Made by a program: the position numbers and the translations under genes | NCBI GenBank assembly: GCA_902805475.1 | Contig: CADCSX010000003.1 | Span: 2,046,001-2,110,000 of the forward strand | DNA length: 64,000 nt | Reading direction: 5' to 3' | From: Entonaema liquescens | Taxonomy: Eukaryota; Ascomycota; Sordariomycetes; Xylariales; Xylariaceae | Notes under the pieces: generated by a model | Seen by the model: only the letters and a program-made list of their open reading frames with translations | The model's database searches: none | Told to the model about the DNA's origin: nothing | In this document: one piece after another, positions 1 to 11,215 of the stretch | How positions within the stretch are numbered: position 1 is the first letter of the stretch | Layout of the letters: each line of letters starts with the position of its first letter

Positions 1-77
1 CAAATCGCACGCTTTATTTTGCATACCTACTCCAGCCTATGCTACCTTCAAGGTTTAATCCATAGACGTACGAGACG

Positions 78-1304
78 ATGGCTGATCCGCAACCTGGTCC
101 GGGTCTTTCTTTCCCAACAGACCCTCAAGAATTCGAACAGGACGAACGGATATCCTTTTCTAAGCTCGACAACAAGTACATTGCGGTGCAAGACGATGGG
201 AGCGAATTCGAATGGGATTATCAACTAAAGCGATGGATACCCGTAGTTGATGAGGAGTTACTCGCTCAGCAACAGTTAGCTTACGGCGGTAGTGCGAGCC
301 CAGACAACGACCAGGACAATGGCAGTAATAACAGCAACGGTCCGAACAAAAAGCGTAAGCAGGATCAACAGAACGGCCGCGGAGACGCCCCCCGGAGTCA
401 GCAGCAACGTCCTAAGAAAAGGCAAAAGCAGCCACCACAGCCGCGCCAAAACACGGCTATCTACGTTACCGGGTTACCTCTCGATGTGACTGTGGACGAG
501 GTGCACGATGTGTTCTCTCGCAAGTGCGGTGTCATCGCCGAAGAGATTGACAGTGGTCGCCCGCGAATTAAACTATATACAGACGAGAAGGGTAATTTCA
601 AGGGCGACGCCCTAATCGTCTTTTTCAAGCCTCAAAGCGTCGACATGGCCATCATGCTCCTCGACGACACCGATTTCCGGTTTTCTTCATCCGGGCTTGC
701 AAGCGGGCGCATGCGTGTGCAAGCCGCCGATTCGAGCTATAAGAAGATGAACTACGAGAACGAAGCGTCGAACGGGGAGACCAAAGAGGCCAACGCAGAT
801 GACGGCACTAGCGAGCGCAGCAAGCGTATCCTTGGATCCGGCAAGGCACCCGACCGCGCGCGCGAGGTGGACAAGCAGAAGATCATCAAGCGCACGCAGA
901 AGCTCGACGCGAAGCTCGCCGACTGGGACGACGACGACCCCTACGGCGGACAACTAGAGACGGGGGCGCGGCGCGACCGCGTCGTTATCCTACGGCACAT
1001 GTTCACGCTGCGCGAGCTGGAAGAGGACCCCGCGGCCATGCTCGAAATCAAAGAGGACATCCGCGAGGAGTGCTCGAAGCTCGGGCCCGTAACCAATGTC
1101 GTGCTGTACGACCTCGAGGAGGAAGGCATCGCGAGCGTGAAGTTCACGACCCCGGAAGCGGCTGAGGCCTGCGTTAATCTTATGGATGGGAGAGCGTTTG
1201 ACGGCCGCACGGTTCGCGCTACGGTTGCGACGGGGCGCGAGCGTTATCGCAAGTCGGGCAAGAAACAAGGCGATGACGCTGATGCTGATGATAGCGATGA
1301 GTGA
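78..1304 (+). CDS. CUS2: Cus2/Tat-SF1-like U2 snRNP splicing factor
   Basis: Single-exon gene of 408 residues. Two RNA-recognition motifs are visible, at about residues 126-217 (starting at AIYVTGLP) and 301-385. The second contains GRAF at about 371-374, the R-x-F signature of a U2AF-homology motif, which in this family binds SF3b1. Between residues 85 and 120 there is a basic, low-complexity linker with a likely nuclear signal (KKRKQ). The C-terminus is acidic (DDADADDSDE), as in Tat-SF1. The N-terminal block (DNKYIAVQDDGSEFEWDY) is also typical of fungal Cus2. Cus2/HTATSF1 proteins act in the nucleus and help U2 snRNP assemble before prespliceosome formation. Start chosen at the first ATG of the conserved frame; length fits the family. 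High confidence in family; role is from family knowledge. Confidence 0.9.
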   Translation: MADPQPGPGLSFPTDPQEFEQDERISFSKLDNKYIAVQDDGSEFEWDYQLKRWIPVVDEELLAQQQLAYGGSASPDNDQDNGSNNSNGPNKKRKQDQQNGRGDAPRSQQQRPKKRQKQPPQPRQNTAIYVTGLPLDVTVDEVHDVFSRKCGVIAEEIDSGRPRIKLYTDEKGNFKGDALIVFFKPQSVDMAIMLLDDTDFRFSSSGLASGRMRVQAADSSYKKMNYENEASNGETKEANADDGTSERSKRILGSGKAPDRAREVDKQKIIKRTQKLDAKLADWDDDDPYGGQLETGARRDRVVILRHMFTLRELEEDPAAMLEIKEDIREECSKLGPVTNVVLYDLEEEGIASVKFTTPEAAEACVNLMDGRAFDGRTVRATVATGRERYRKSGKKQGDDADADDSDE

Positions 1305-1937
1305 TATGTGGATGGATAGCTTTGCTGTTACCATCCACCTAATATAATGAGGCCATAATTACTTATTATGTACTATAGGTCGAGGAGCATGCCGCGGGAA
1401 GAGTCATGATGTACGATTATTCGGGGCTGGTATTAGCGACCGGCAAGGGTTTGGTTTTTTTTTTAAAAAAAAAAAAAAAAACGACTTCCTCGAAAGGCGA
1501 AAATGTGTTTTTCCAAGGACGATACTTGGGGAGTAAAGAAAACATTAACTATAATAAATAAGTAAACGCCAGTTCAGTCTCATGTCATAAGTGACTATCT
1601 GCCTATGCAGCTCTTTTAGGGGTTTTGCTGACTTAAGCCATGCAACGACTTGAGATCGACTTAATAATCAGGTGTCCCTTTGAGAGCTTGTCAATATATT
1701 TCTTATTGATATGCTTATCCAGAAACAATTAATGAGTCAAAAATATTTTATATTGCCATCCTAGAAGTCTATTCTAAGTGATATTTTATTGTGTCGTCCA
1801 TCTCTTTTGTTTACCGGCTCAGTTCCACTTCACAGGACAATCTAGTTAAACAGGTTGTAACTAAGGGTATTCGCATACTCTACAAGCAGTAAACTCTCAG
1901 CTGCAGTTGTCCAGCTTGCAATTTTCCATATAACAAT
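1305..1937. other. Intergenic region between convergent CUS2 and luciferase-like genes
   Basis: Carries the 3' ends of two convergent genes. The only striking element is a run of ten T followed directly by seventeen A at 1455-1481, a self-complementary tract. No coding potential recognised. Confidence 0.6.
1455..1481. repeat. T10-A17 self-complementary homopolymer tract
   Basis: Ten T directly followed by seventeen A, about 150 bp downstream of the CUS2 stop. It could form an A/T-only hairpin or be a nucleosome-disfavouring tract. Run length in such tracts is error-prone in sequencing. Confidence 0.75.
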
Positions 1938-2834
1938 TCAAACCTCTCCCAAGACATCCAGCTTCGTTTCCTTTGCCCTAACCCACCAACCTGCAGCCTC
2001 GATGATTTGACACACTACTCTTAGCTCATCCGGCGACCGAGGAGCGTAGACCATTGTGAATTGCTTAGGAACAGGCATTTTCAGCATGCACTGGCTCGTC
2101 AGCGGGTGGCGTTGACCCCAGCCTTTCTCGATAACCTCCTTTATGTCGTCCGGGTGTAAGTTTAGGTGCATTGAGTGATCCGAATCGTGCACATGGCAAA
2201 TCTCTCCCTGGCAGGTCTTGTTGAAGGGATATCGAGAAAACAGGCCTAAACCGTGCTTTTCAAAGCAGGAAGTACCAGTTCCCACCTCCTCTGCATTATC
2301 ACGGCTATAGGACTCCAGAATACGCCGTAGGGAGAGGTAGCACTCTCGGGATCCAAATTGGTTAACCTGCCGCTGAGGTGCAATTCCAACGACCTTGGGA
2401 CGCAACCCACAGCGGTAGGGAAGGGGTTTCCTGCAGAGAATACCAGCGGCTGGCTGCACGTCCGGGTCTGCTGGGAGAGCGTTGAAAGGGTCTCGGCAAG
2501 CCCAGAGTTTAAGCCAATTGATACGAATATAACCGGGAAATGTCGCCGGTGTCCCCCCAGGGCCGAGTTTCAGATAGTTCAAGTAATCGTTGTGGACAAA
2601 TACAACAGCCGTGATTGCACATATCAGAAGGGCAACGGTTGATGGCTGGAGCAATTGTGTGCTGAGAATCAGCAAGATGGCAATGACGAAGATAGCCGGC
2701 CCATCCAATGTCACAGAGAGAGGGTCTTGCCTAATGGTTACGTTAATGGCTAGAGGGTCGCTATCGCGAGCAGGACAGATATCGGCGGGAGAGGGGGATC
2801 TCGTTGTTTCAGTCCTTGTAAGTGTACCGGACAT
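1938..2834 (-). CDS. Fungal-luciferase-domain membrane protein
   Basis: Single-exon gene of 298 residues. A hydrophobic stretch at about 46-81 predicts one or two membrane segments. The rest matches the fungal luciferase family (DUF5519; family of the Neonothopanus nambi luciferase): LRPKVVGIAPQRQ (about 145-156), GTSCFEKHGLGLFS (about 187-200), a His-rich block EICHVHDSDHSMHLNLHP (about 211-228) and MVYAPRSPDELRVV (about 261-274). Size and N-terminal anchor resemble the basidiomycete luciferase (about 267 residues). Most ascomycete relatives have no known reaction and the host need not glow. No hispidin synthase or hispidin-3-hydroxylase gene is present in the window, so a caffeic-acid-cycle luciferase role is unsupported. 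Family assignment is firm; activity is unknown. Confidence 0.82.
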   Translation of the reverse strand: MSGTLTRTETTRSPSPADICPARDSDPLAINVTIRQDPLSVTLDGPAIFVIAILLILSTQLLQPSTVALLICAITAVVFVHNDYLNYLKLGPGGTPATFPGYIRINWLKLWACRDPFNALPADPDVQPAAGILCRKPLPYRCGLRPKVVGIAPQRQVNQFGSRECYLSLRRILESYSRDNAEEVGTGTSCFEKHGLGLFSRYPFNKTCQGEICHVHDSDHSMHLNLHPDDIKEVIEKGWGQRHPLTSQCMLKMPVPKQFTMVYAPRSPDELRVVCQIIEAAGWWVRAKETKLDVLGEV

Positions 2835-4858
2835 GATGCAGAGCAGGCGATATGGATATTGATTAAACCATACAAGTAGGGTGAGGCCTGTTTATCATGG
2901 AGGGGAATATTTGGGTGAGTGAGAGTTGAAGAAATCTGTCTTGGGGAAACCAACTAATAAGAGCCTAAAAGCCACTTGAAGTCTTGCTCATGTAGTAAAA
3001 TGTTAAGATAAGAGAAAGGAGACACGGGGAGGAATTTATAGCTTTATAAGAAGGAATAACAGACATTGGAGATCTAAGTTGGCCAGCTAATTCCTTCCAG
3101 AGGTCAAGTGATGAGAGGAAAGCCAAGAGCAAAGCATGGGTCGTACATGTTCAGACTAGTCGCAACTGTCAGCGGAATCGGTATGCAAACCTTGACATAG
3201 CCCATAATCCCGGGGAACCAAGGTAGTCTATAGAGAAAATGGCCACTTGGACTCCCGCACGTAACATAGTTCTCCAAGTTCTCCAGTGACTGTCCACCTG
3301 GGCACACATTTATACACGTTTATAGGTATTGATCCACAGTTGGGTGGATTAAAAGATTGAAACCTGACATAACCATGGCTGGGGTTTGACGAAAAGGTGA
3401 TGTATTAGATCTCTTTACTTTGAAGTAGACTTTGAATCGACTCAGCCGAAGTCCCCAAATCTGGACCGACAGACTGAGTAATATAAGGCGAAAAGTCGCG
3501 TGACTTCACACGGTTGTAAAGTTCAGTTTCCTGCGTTTATGTGACCGGACCTGCAGATATGCACAAGTTAGGTATATATTGATATGTATATTGTCCAAAG
3601 TAACATTCTTCTTCAATGTGGCTGCAGATGGGAGCCCGCAGTCGGAGACCAAGTCGTAACTTCGCTCCAAACGGCTGTAACGAGGCGTTCCGGATTATAC
3701 CCAGACACGACATTGTCCAGTAAGGACGGTTATGGACGACGGATCGATCCCATCAGCGCCAATGCAGCTGCAAGAAGCTGCAAGTTGTCGTTCCTATGAA
3801 TGGCCGATAATGGTCCTAGGGTATATATATGTCTAAGACAGGAAGGGAATTGTGAGTAGTCGTAACTCAGTTCATGCAATAAACTCTACAGGCGACACTG
3901 GGCGCCATATTTAACAATTTTGTCAAGTTTGGCGCTCATAACCATGTGGGAAGTATAGAATTGGGAAGTGGAAAATCCAAAGTTGAAAGAGGAGGCTCTC
4001 TGGAATAGTCCTCTTCTTTGTTACCCAAACATGTCATACATGGGTAACAGCATACCAAAGAGTTTCCAGACCTGGGGATTGAAGTTGCAAAATAAGTTGA
4101 TAAACATGCAATTTCTCACCAAGTCGATAAGTATTGGTGAACTTTGCCGATGTTGAGGTACGACATCCAACCGCCGGCGCGACTTACAACCAAACGGATT
4201 GGACGAGATAGTGCAAGGTTTCCGACATTATGCGGTGCGAATGCAGTATGTAATGGTAAGGAAATGCTTAGCTAACCTTACCTATCCGAACCGTCATTGG
4301 GCGTTTAGCTAACAGCGATGTATCGCTCTGATTGGCCCATCATCAGCAATTACGTCGGTTGCTTATTTGAAGTACTTAGGTACTTCGTACCTGCTGTACC
4401 TGCTGCACCTTCCTACGGTTGCCAGGTCGTCAACATGACAGGGGTAATAACAGGGATAGGGGGGCAGTGGCCATTGGACCGAAAAGGAGAAAGCGGGAAT
4501 CTCAAAACAAATCATCATCAACTTACCTATCGATTACGATTCCCCTCGACTTGGAATTATATTTCCTCTTGTTTACGTGTAAACTCGAGATCAACCTCTC
4601 CAAACGGGTGGATCTGATATACGCGAATATCGAATATCGAATATCGAATATCAAATATCAAATATCTTTGTGGATATCTGTCGCAAATCTGCCACTACCT
4701 AGCACCATTTCCCAAGCCGGGCGCAAGAAGACAGATTAAAACGCAATCTGATCGAATTTGGTGTACAAGTATGTATCTTTTTCACAAACAGACATTTTAT
4801 TGTAAATACAAGAAAACTAGAAAACTAATGATGTCGAATAGAATATCTCCCATCTAAG
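2835..4858. other. Divergent intergenic region, luciferase-like gene to DUF3405 gene
   Basis: About 2 kb holding the upstream regions of both flanking genes. I see no convincing coding region. It contains a heptamer tandem repeat at 4624-4665 and TACCTGC(T) repeats near 4387-4410. Confidence 0.6.
4624..4665. repeat. Heptamer tandem repeat CGAATAT/CAAATAT x6
   Basis: Four exact copies of CGAATAT are followed by two of CAAATAT, ending about 190 bp before the DUF3405 start codon. The last two copies differ only by G to A. It lies in the promoter or 5' leader. Confidence 0.85.
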
Positions 4859-7431
4859 ATGGGTATTCTTTCGAACCCGTTGCGTTCCCGTGAGGGTCGG
4901 CAATCCCATTTACCTACTTACGAAAATGTACATTTAACAAGCAAAGAACGAAATTCAAACGACTCTTACGACGATTCTGATTATGACGATTATTCTTCCA
5001 CCTCATCACCTAGCACGAACAACTCAAGATTCACAAGTGCTTCCACTTCCACAGCAACCCCTATCATGCCTAAAAGAGCCTTTGGGGTTACTCGCAAACC
5101 CCGCCAACCATTGAACTACCGTCTACCAAACAAGGTTGTTCGGTACCTTTGCTTTGGCTTAACATTCTTCATTATCTCCATGATATTCTCCCTCATTCGG
5201 GCAAGTCACAATGAGAATAAGGCCCTTGCAGAAGGCAGGATTGATAGGCCTCCATCCGCGCCTCCTACATGGGAGAAATTCCCATTCCTTACAAGATACT
5301 ACGGTGGTATCAGGAACCTTGTACCCTTCTCCCAGAACACCCCCGAATATCCCCGGTCCGAAGGAGATCAGCCGATAGATAAGTTAGTCTATGTCAACAA
5401 CACTAGCTCGGAGCCTGGTGTCGAGGAGCGGAACTTGCCTGCCAGTAAAGAGTATATTCGGTACCCCCAGAGCGTCTTCCAAGACACTCCTGAGCAATTC
5501 CAAGAATGCTTCATTGACAAGGCGAACAAAGTACGCGTACCTCCTATCCGCTACTATGAAGGGCGCCCCAACGGTTTTCCCGACCCTGTACTCGGTTCCT
5601 ATGAGCTCCTAGGGCTTCCCGAGGATATTTGCTTCGAACGCTACGGTCGGTATGGTCCATATGGTTTCGGTTATTCCGTCAGGTCTGGTGGTCTCGGCAC
5701 TGGAGAACACGGTGAAAAGGAAGGCTTTGAGGCTACATGGGACAAGGTGCCTCAGGTCGACTGGAAAGGCACAGACTGGGCAGATGTACAAAGACGGTGC
5801 TACCAGACCAACGCTGTCCGTTACAAGACAATTCCTCCTAGACAACCTTCTCCTCATGGTTTTTACATCAACGAGGATATTGCTGCTACAAAGCTCCAGG
5901 GGCGTGACTCTTCAGTCTCCGAGACGTCCCAGTCATCAACCGAAAAGACCGACAAGACTACCAAGGAAAAGAACCCAGCACCAGTCGCCGAAAGCGCATC
6001 AACGGGGAAACAGTTACCAAGGACCGCTGTTGTCATCCGATGTTGGGATGAATATTTCTGGAAGGAAGAGGATATAATGAACATCCGCTCCCTGATTAGC
6101 GAGTTAGTACTAGCATCCGGTGGCCGATATGATATTCATCTGCTCGTTCAAGTCAAGAACGATGCTGCACACCCAATTTGGGCAGATGCAGCTGTGTACC
6201 AGCGACGAATTGAAGAGACTATCCCGGAGGAATTCCGAGGTCTCGTCACATTCTGGACAGAAACGCAGATGTTATCACTTTACCAGGGAATTTTCGATCT
6301 TTTCGCCCGCGGTCCGGATTTGCCCGTTCACGGTGTGTACCGTGGCTTGCAAATGGCGATGCAACATTTTGCCTATTTGCACCCAGAATACGACTACTAT
6401 TGGCAGTGGGAGATGGATATTCGATATATCGGTCATTACTACGACCTGTTCACCAAGATAGAGAAATGGGCAAAGGAACAGCCACGAAAGGGTCTATGGG
6501 AGCGAAATGCCCGATTTTACCTGCCTTCGGTCCATGGAACCTGGGAGGACTTCAAGCAGATGGCGCGAGTGCAAACGGAAATGGGCACTACAGGTGCTGA
6601 TAACATCTGGGATAACGTTGCTGGAGCCAACAAGCAATCGCAGTCTGGTCGCGGTGAAAAGCCTATTTGGGGACCTGAAAGACCCAAAGATCCTAAGGAT
6701 TGGTTTGAGCCAGATGATGATCCCGTGCCAGAGACAACCTACGAAAATGATAAATATGTATGGGGTGTTGGCGAAGAAGCTGACTATATCACATTCAACC
6801 CTATGTTCGATCCAGAAGGCACTACTTGGGGCTTAGCTGACGACATTACGGGTTATAACACAACAGATGGCAACGGCATGCCACCTCGTAGGGCTCAGAT
6901 TATTACGGCATCGCGTATGTCTCGTCGACTCCTCCTGAAGATGCACCGAGAGACTGCCTTCCTGAAACATCATGCTTTCCCGGAAATGTGGCCCGGTACT
7001 GTCGCTTTACAGCATGGTTATAAGGCTGTATTCGTACCTCATCCTCTTTACGTGGATCGCGAATGGCCCGCGAAGATTTTCGAGAGAACCTCAACAACGG
7101 CAAAAACGGAGCTACAGGAGGATCTCGTACTTCCGTTTTTGGTCAGCGTGAGCATAACCTTATCGGTCTCACTTGGTTCTACAATTCGGGTTTCGCGCCC
7201 AACTTGTACCGTAGATGGCTCGGATTGAAGGTCAACAATGATGGAGGTGAGGAGTTTGAGTTAACTGTGGATGAAAGCAAGAATGGCACCAGTGTCAATG
7301 AAATGCGCGGTGGAGAGGGCCGAATGTGCCTACCGCCTATGCTGCTTCATCCAGTCAAGGACGTCGAGTTGCCGGTGGAAGCCAACCCGGAAGAGACGCT
7401 TGAGATCCCGGAGTCAGACCCCGGTGCTTGA
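4859..7431 (+). CDS. DUF3405 type II membrane protein, one-base frameshift
   Basis: Intronless gene. The N-terminus is Ser/Asp-rich; one membrane segment lies at about residues 95-114 (YLCFGLTFFIISMIFSLI), giving a type II topology with a large lumenal domain. The lumenal part shows DUF3405 blocks: PRTAVVIRCWDEYFW, YYWQWEMDIRYIGHYY, and a tail with NNGKNGATGGSRTSVFGQ and FAPNLYRRWLGLKV. The frame that starts at 4859 breaks at about 7091 and would end early at 7228; the family C-terminus continues in the next frame to a stop at 7429-7431. Restoring one base (acctcaac for acc-ttc-aac or acc-ctc-aac) gives 857 residues. No GT-AG intron explains the switch. Some DUF3405 proteins are thought glycosyltransferase-like; function here is unknown. 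Family confident; break is probably sequencing error. Confidence 0.82.
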
Positions 7432-9444
7432 GTACAGTAAATACATGAAATGATGGACAGGATTATTTTTTACGAATGCATAAGCCGGAATTTTGTAATG
7501 GGCCAACTCCTATATACGGGCATTAGCACATTTGGGGGCGTTGGCTGGAAAGTATGTTATCGGATGGTTTTCCCCTCAATTATTTGGTGGGTTGAGTGAA
7601 TGAACGATGCGAAGCAAGCGTTGCGCATCAGAAAATATAAGGTGTACCATACGGTGGATTGTACACTGGCGGAAGGGTATGACTGGATGGAACGAATGGA
7701 TTAGGATAGGGACCTGCTTAGAGAGTAGGCTGTAATGATGACCCTTATTTTGACATATCCATGCGTGTAGTGTGTATATAACACTCGACTAGGAACTAGA
7801 CGAACTATTCATATTCTTGAGGCAATTGCTTACGTGGATACTTGGATTGAATATTGCCGTAGGTGACAGCTCGCTGTATTGTACACTATTTGTTTTATAT
7901 CCCAATCCTACGCAAAATCCTCACATGAATGACTATAACAAATTGATACAGCTACGAGACAACTGCTGTTAGAGGACGTACGCGTCCTTAACTAACTAAA
8001 GATTCGACTGTAGTTATGAGTACTTAAACTAAGAACTTAAACTAAGATATCTCTTTTGAGCACAAAATTGTCTTCCTTGAAAATAGTAGTTATCGCTAAA
8101 GAGAAAAGATAGTTACAAGTTGATGTTATAGTTATAAGAGCAGTACTACATAGGTAGCTTGATCAAGGTGGTGATACCATATCTCTGCCGTCTTTCCTAC
8201 ACCAGATAATTATAAGAAGTAGGTCGATGCCTACAATTACCTTCGACATCATGCATCTTTGGATTCCTTAACCCCCTCCCCCCCCGACGAGATAATATCC
8301 GGGTATCCTAGTCATATGTTTTCTACAATAGCGATAGGTTAAACGGAATGCTTCAAGGCTTTCCCTAGGTACCTAAAAGTTAAAGTACCATATCATAGTT
8401 AATCACTATTGGTTGCCCAGTTTTTCCTATTGAGTATAACTAAATAATAACTAATAATAATAGGAAACACTTAAAAACATTGACCGACAATATAAAAGAA
8501 CCCACCAAGCCATCGTTCGTCAAACCCCTAATCTTGCACCCTATTACCATGATAGACGTTCCGGCGGCGCTGTTTTCTTTACAATAGGCCGCCCGTTACG
8601 ATGTCACATTTGTTGTTCCGGATGTGGTTCCGCGTTGTCGATCTGCTCGTATTTTCTCCCTTCACAGGGGAAAAATCTAGTTTTGAGGGGTTCTATTCCG
8701 GTTTCACGGCCGAGGCTGAGAGCAGGGCCACTCTCTAACCCAGCTGCGCTGGGAACATCAGATTAAAATACTTTTCCCCTTCCCATTAGTCTTGTCCCGT
8801 AGTTTCATATGTGAGAACGCCAACAAACATGATATCGACTAGCCTTACGGGAGTGACTGACCTAGTCCGGATAACTAGGAAGGGAGTAAGCGTATTACCT
8901 AAATACCTAACCTAGTCAAGACGATTACCTTTGTTAGTTACTTGCTCGACTTCCTAAGAAGTCATAATTCATAGAGCACTTAGGACTTCAAAAACTTCCC
9001 ACGACACAATAAACCGTAAAAATGCATACTACAATATTTAAATAACTACACAGACTAGAAGACTTAAGTTCAAAAAGCATATCACAAATAGAATAAAACG
9101 TATTAAGACAAACAGTGTTATCCAATAATAGACACTAGTAGATTACAACATTATGAATCAGACCCTACATTCGGAACGGGTCGAAAGTATTGATAGCTGG
9201 TTTCGAACGACTCTCAAGAATACATTTCGCTTTCCTTGCGCCGCCTATCTACCCCCCCGACATCGCTCTTATTACAAAGGGAACTACGGATACGGATCCT
9301 CCAGATATACAACACACCGAACTGCCCTGACGGTAGCCTAGTCATATACTTCTCCGTAGCCAAAAGCGTGTATGTTGCAACCCGTTTGGATAAAGACCTA
9401 ACAATATACAATAATGTCATCAGTGCACAAGGTTAAAAGGCACC
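7432..9444. other. Convergent intergenic region, about 2 kb, no gene seen
   Basis: Lies between the 3' ends of the DUF3405 and GH17 genes. AT-rich with many stops in all frames. It carries a CCTAGGTACCTA motif at 8364-8375 and a C9 run near 8277-8285. No RNA gene recognised. Confidence 0.6.
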
Positions 9445-11215
9445 TTATAAGCTGATCTTGATGCCAAGAGCAGCGGCGACACCGAAGTGAGGCTCGCACT
9501 GGCAAGCAGTGTTGGGGTCCTTCCATGCGTCGGAGGAGTAGCTGAACATGACAGCCTTGTCACCGCACTCCTTGACGATGCTCTTGATAGCCTCGGCTTG
9601 CTGGGCGACACCGGGAACGGCAAGACCCATGGAAGCACCAGCTGAGGGCCAGCCAGTCTCAAGGATGATACCGGGGACGTTCTGGCAGATCTTGCTGACA
9701 ATGTCAAGCTGGCCCTTAACGAACTGACCAGCCTGAGAGGCGACAGTCTGAGTGTTGAAGAAAGCGTGAGCGTTGGCACCAGCAACATCGACGACACCGC
9801 AGATAGCAGAAGAGAAGTCACTCTGTTGCCAGATGTTGACAGTCTCGGCAGTAGTGTACTTGCCGTTGTAGCCGCTGAACTCGCCCTTGCACTTCTTGAT
9901 GAGAGAAGCAAGCTCAGAAGGCTGGCAGTAACCGTGGAAGACAGCCTCGTTACCAACAGTGATAAGGTCGACGAGCTCCCACTTAGCCCAGCTCTTGATA
10001 GCGCTGATTTGCTCGGAGACGCTGGGGTTGTGAGCGGAACAGCCAGGGGAGTCAATGAAGATACCAAGGATCATCTTTAGGCCGTGCTTAGCACAGGCAC
10101 CACCAACATTAGGGAGGGTATCACAGTCGGTAGAGTAGACACGGACGGACTTGATACCGGCAGAAGCGATGGCAGCAATGTCCTGTTCAACCTGGCTTGC
10201 GCTCTTGCATCCACCCTCTGGGCCGGTCTCGTAGGGAGTGTAAGAAATACCCCATGGCTGACCAGCCGGTCCACCGAGGGAACCGCTAGGCTTAGGCTTG
10301 GAGGCAGAGGGAGTAGAAGCCGGGTACGAGCTGGGCTTAGGAACCTCGGGCTTAGAAGTAGGCACAACAACGGAGGTAGGGACAACAACAGAGGTGGGAA
10401 CGGCAATTGAGGTAGGGACCTGGGCGGGAGTGGTAGAGACGCTAGGGGTGGGAATGTCGAACGGGCAATAGACAACCGTGTTGGTCTCAGTGATGGTGGT
10501 AACGACCTCAGGCTGAGTGTAAGTTCCAGGGGGGTAGCTGGTGACGACGGGAACGGTGATAATGGTGGACTTATCAACCGTTGTCGTAGTTGGGGTAACA
10601 ATGGTGTAAGTACCAGAAGATGGGCAGACGTAAGTCGTGGTCTCGATGACGCTGGTAGTAACACTTCCGCTGGTGGAGACCGTGGCATACGGGCAAGTAA
10701 CCGTAGTTGCGGTCTCGACGACAGTGGTGACACCGCCGTAGGTGTGGGTACCACTGGTGAGAGGCGTCGAGGAAGGAACGCAGACCGTGGTCGACTCAGT
10801 TAGAGTGACGGTGGTAGCGGGGAAGGTGTAAACACCCGTGGTCGAGCAAGTCTGGGGAATTGGCGTCGGGACAAGCACGGCGGTCGAGGTAGACGTAGCT
10901 GGCGGAGGCGGAGGGGGGGTGGTAGAAGCGGGAGTAGTCACAGGCGAAGCAGAAGAAGTCGTAGGGACCGGAGGGAATGAGACTATATTCAGTTAGTCTG
11001 ACCATATCTTTATTAACCAACAGAGTGAACCATAACATACGAGTAGCTTCACCATAGTAGGTGCTGTAGATGGTAGTACATCCACAGGTGGCATTGTCAG
11101 CCTTCTTCTCGAGGGCGTGGAACGCATCGTGAGCACGAGCGTGTCGGTGGTGAACGCTGCCGGCGTTAACACCGGTCAGAGCCGCAGCTGCGGCGACCGC
11201 GATAGTTGCCTTCAT
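9445..11215 (-). CDS. btgE: GH17 cell-wall beta-glucanase/glucosidase, btgE-like
   Basis: Two exons: 11041-11215 and 9445-10982, joined over a 58-bp intron (GTATGT..ATAG, branch CTAAC); 570 residues. A signal peptide is evident (about residues 1-18, AVAAAAALTGVNA). A long Thr/Ser/Val/Pro-rich region with repeated TTVxxxxTTV blocks follows to about residue 295, typical of a heavily O-glycosylated wall linker. The catalytic GH17 domain occupies about 299-570; the acid/base Glu lies in ITVGNEA (about 404) and the nucleophile Glu in ILETGWPS (about 500). Architecture and size match Aspergillus BtgE and yeast Scw11. These secreted enzymes act on beta-1,3-glucan during wall remodelling or cell separation. 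Complete gene; high confidence in family, moderate in exact orthology. Confidence 0.9.

Noticed and set aside
1938..7431. Bioluminescence or secondary-metabolite cluster around the luciferase-like gene
   Set aside because: No polyketide synthase, hydroxylase, P450 or other tailoring enzyme nearby.
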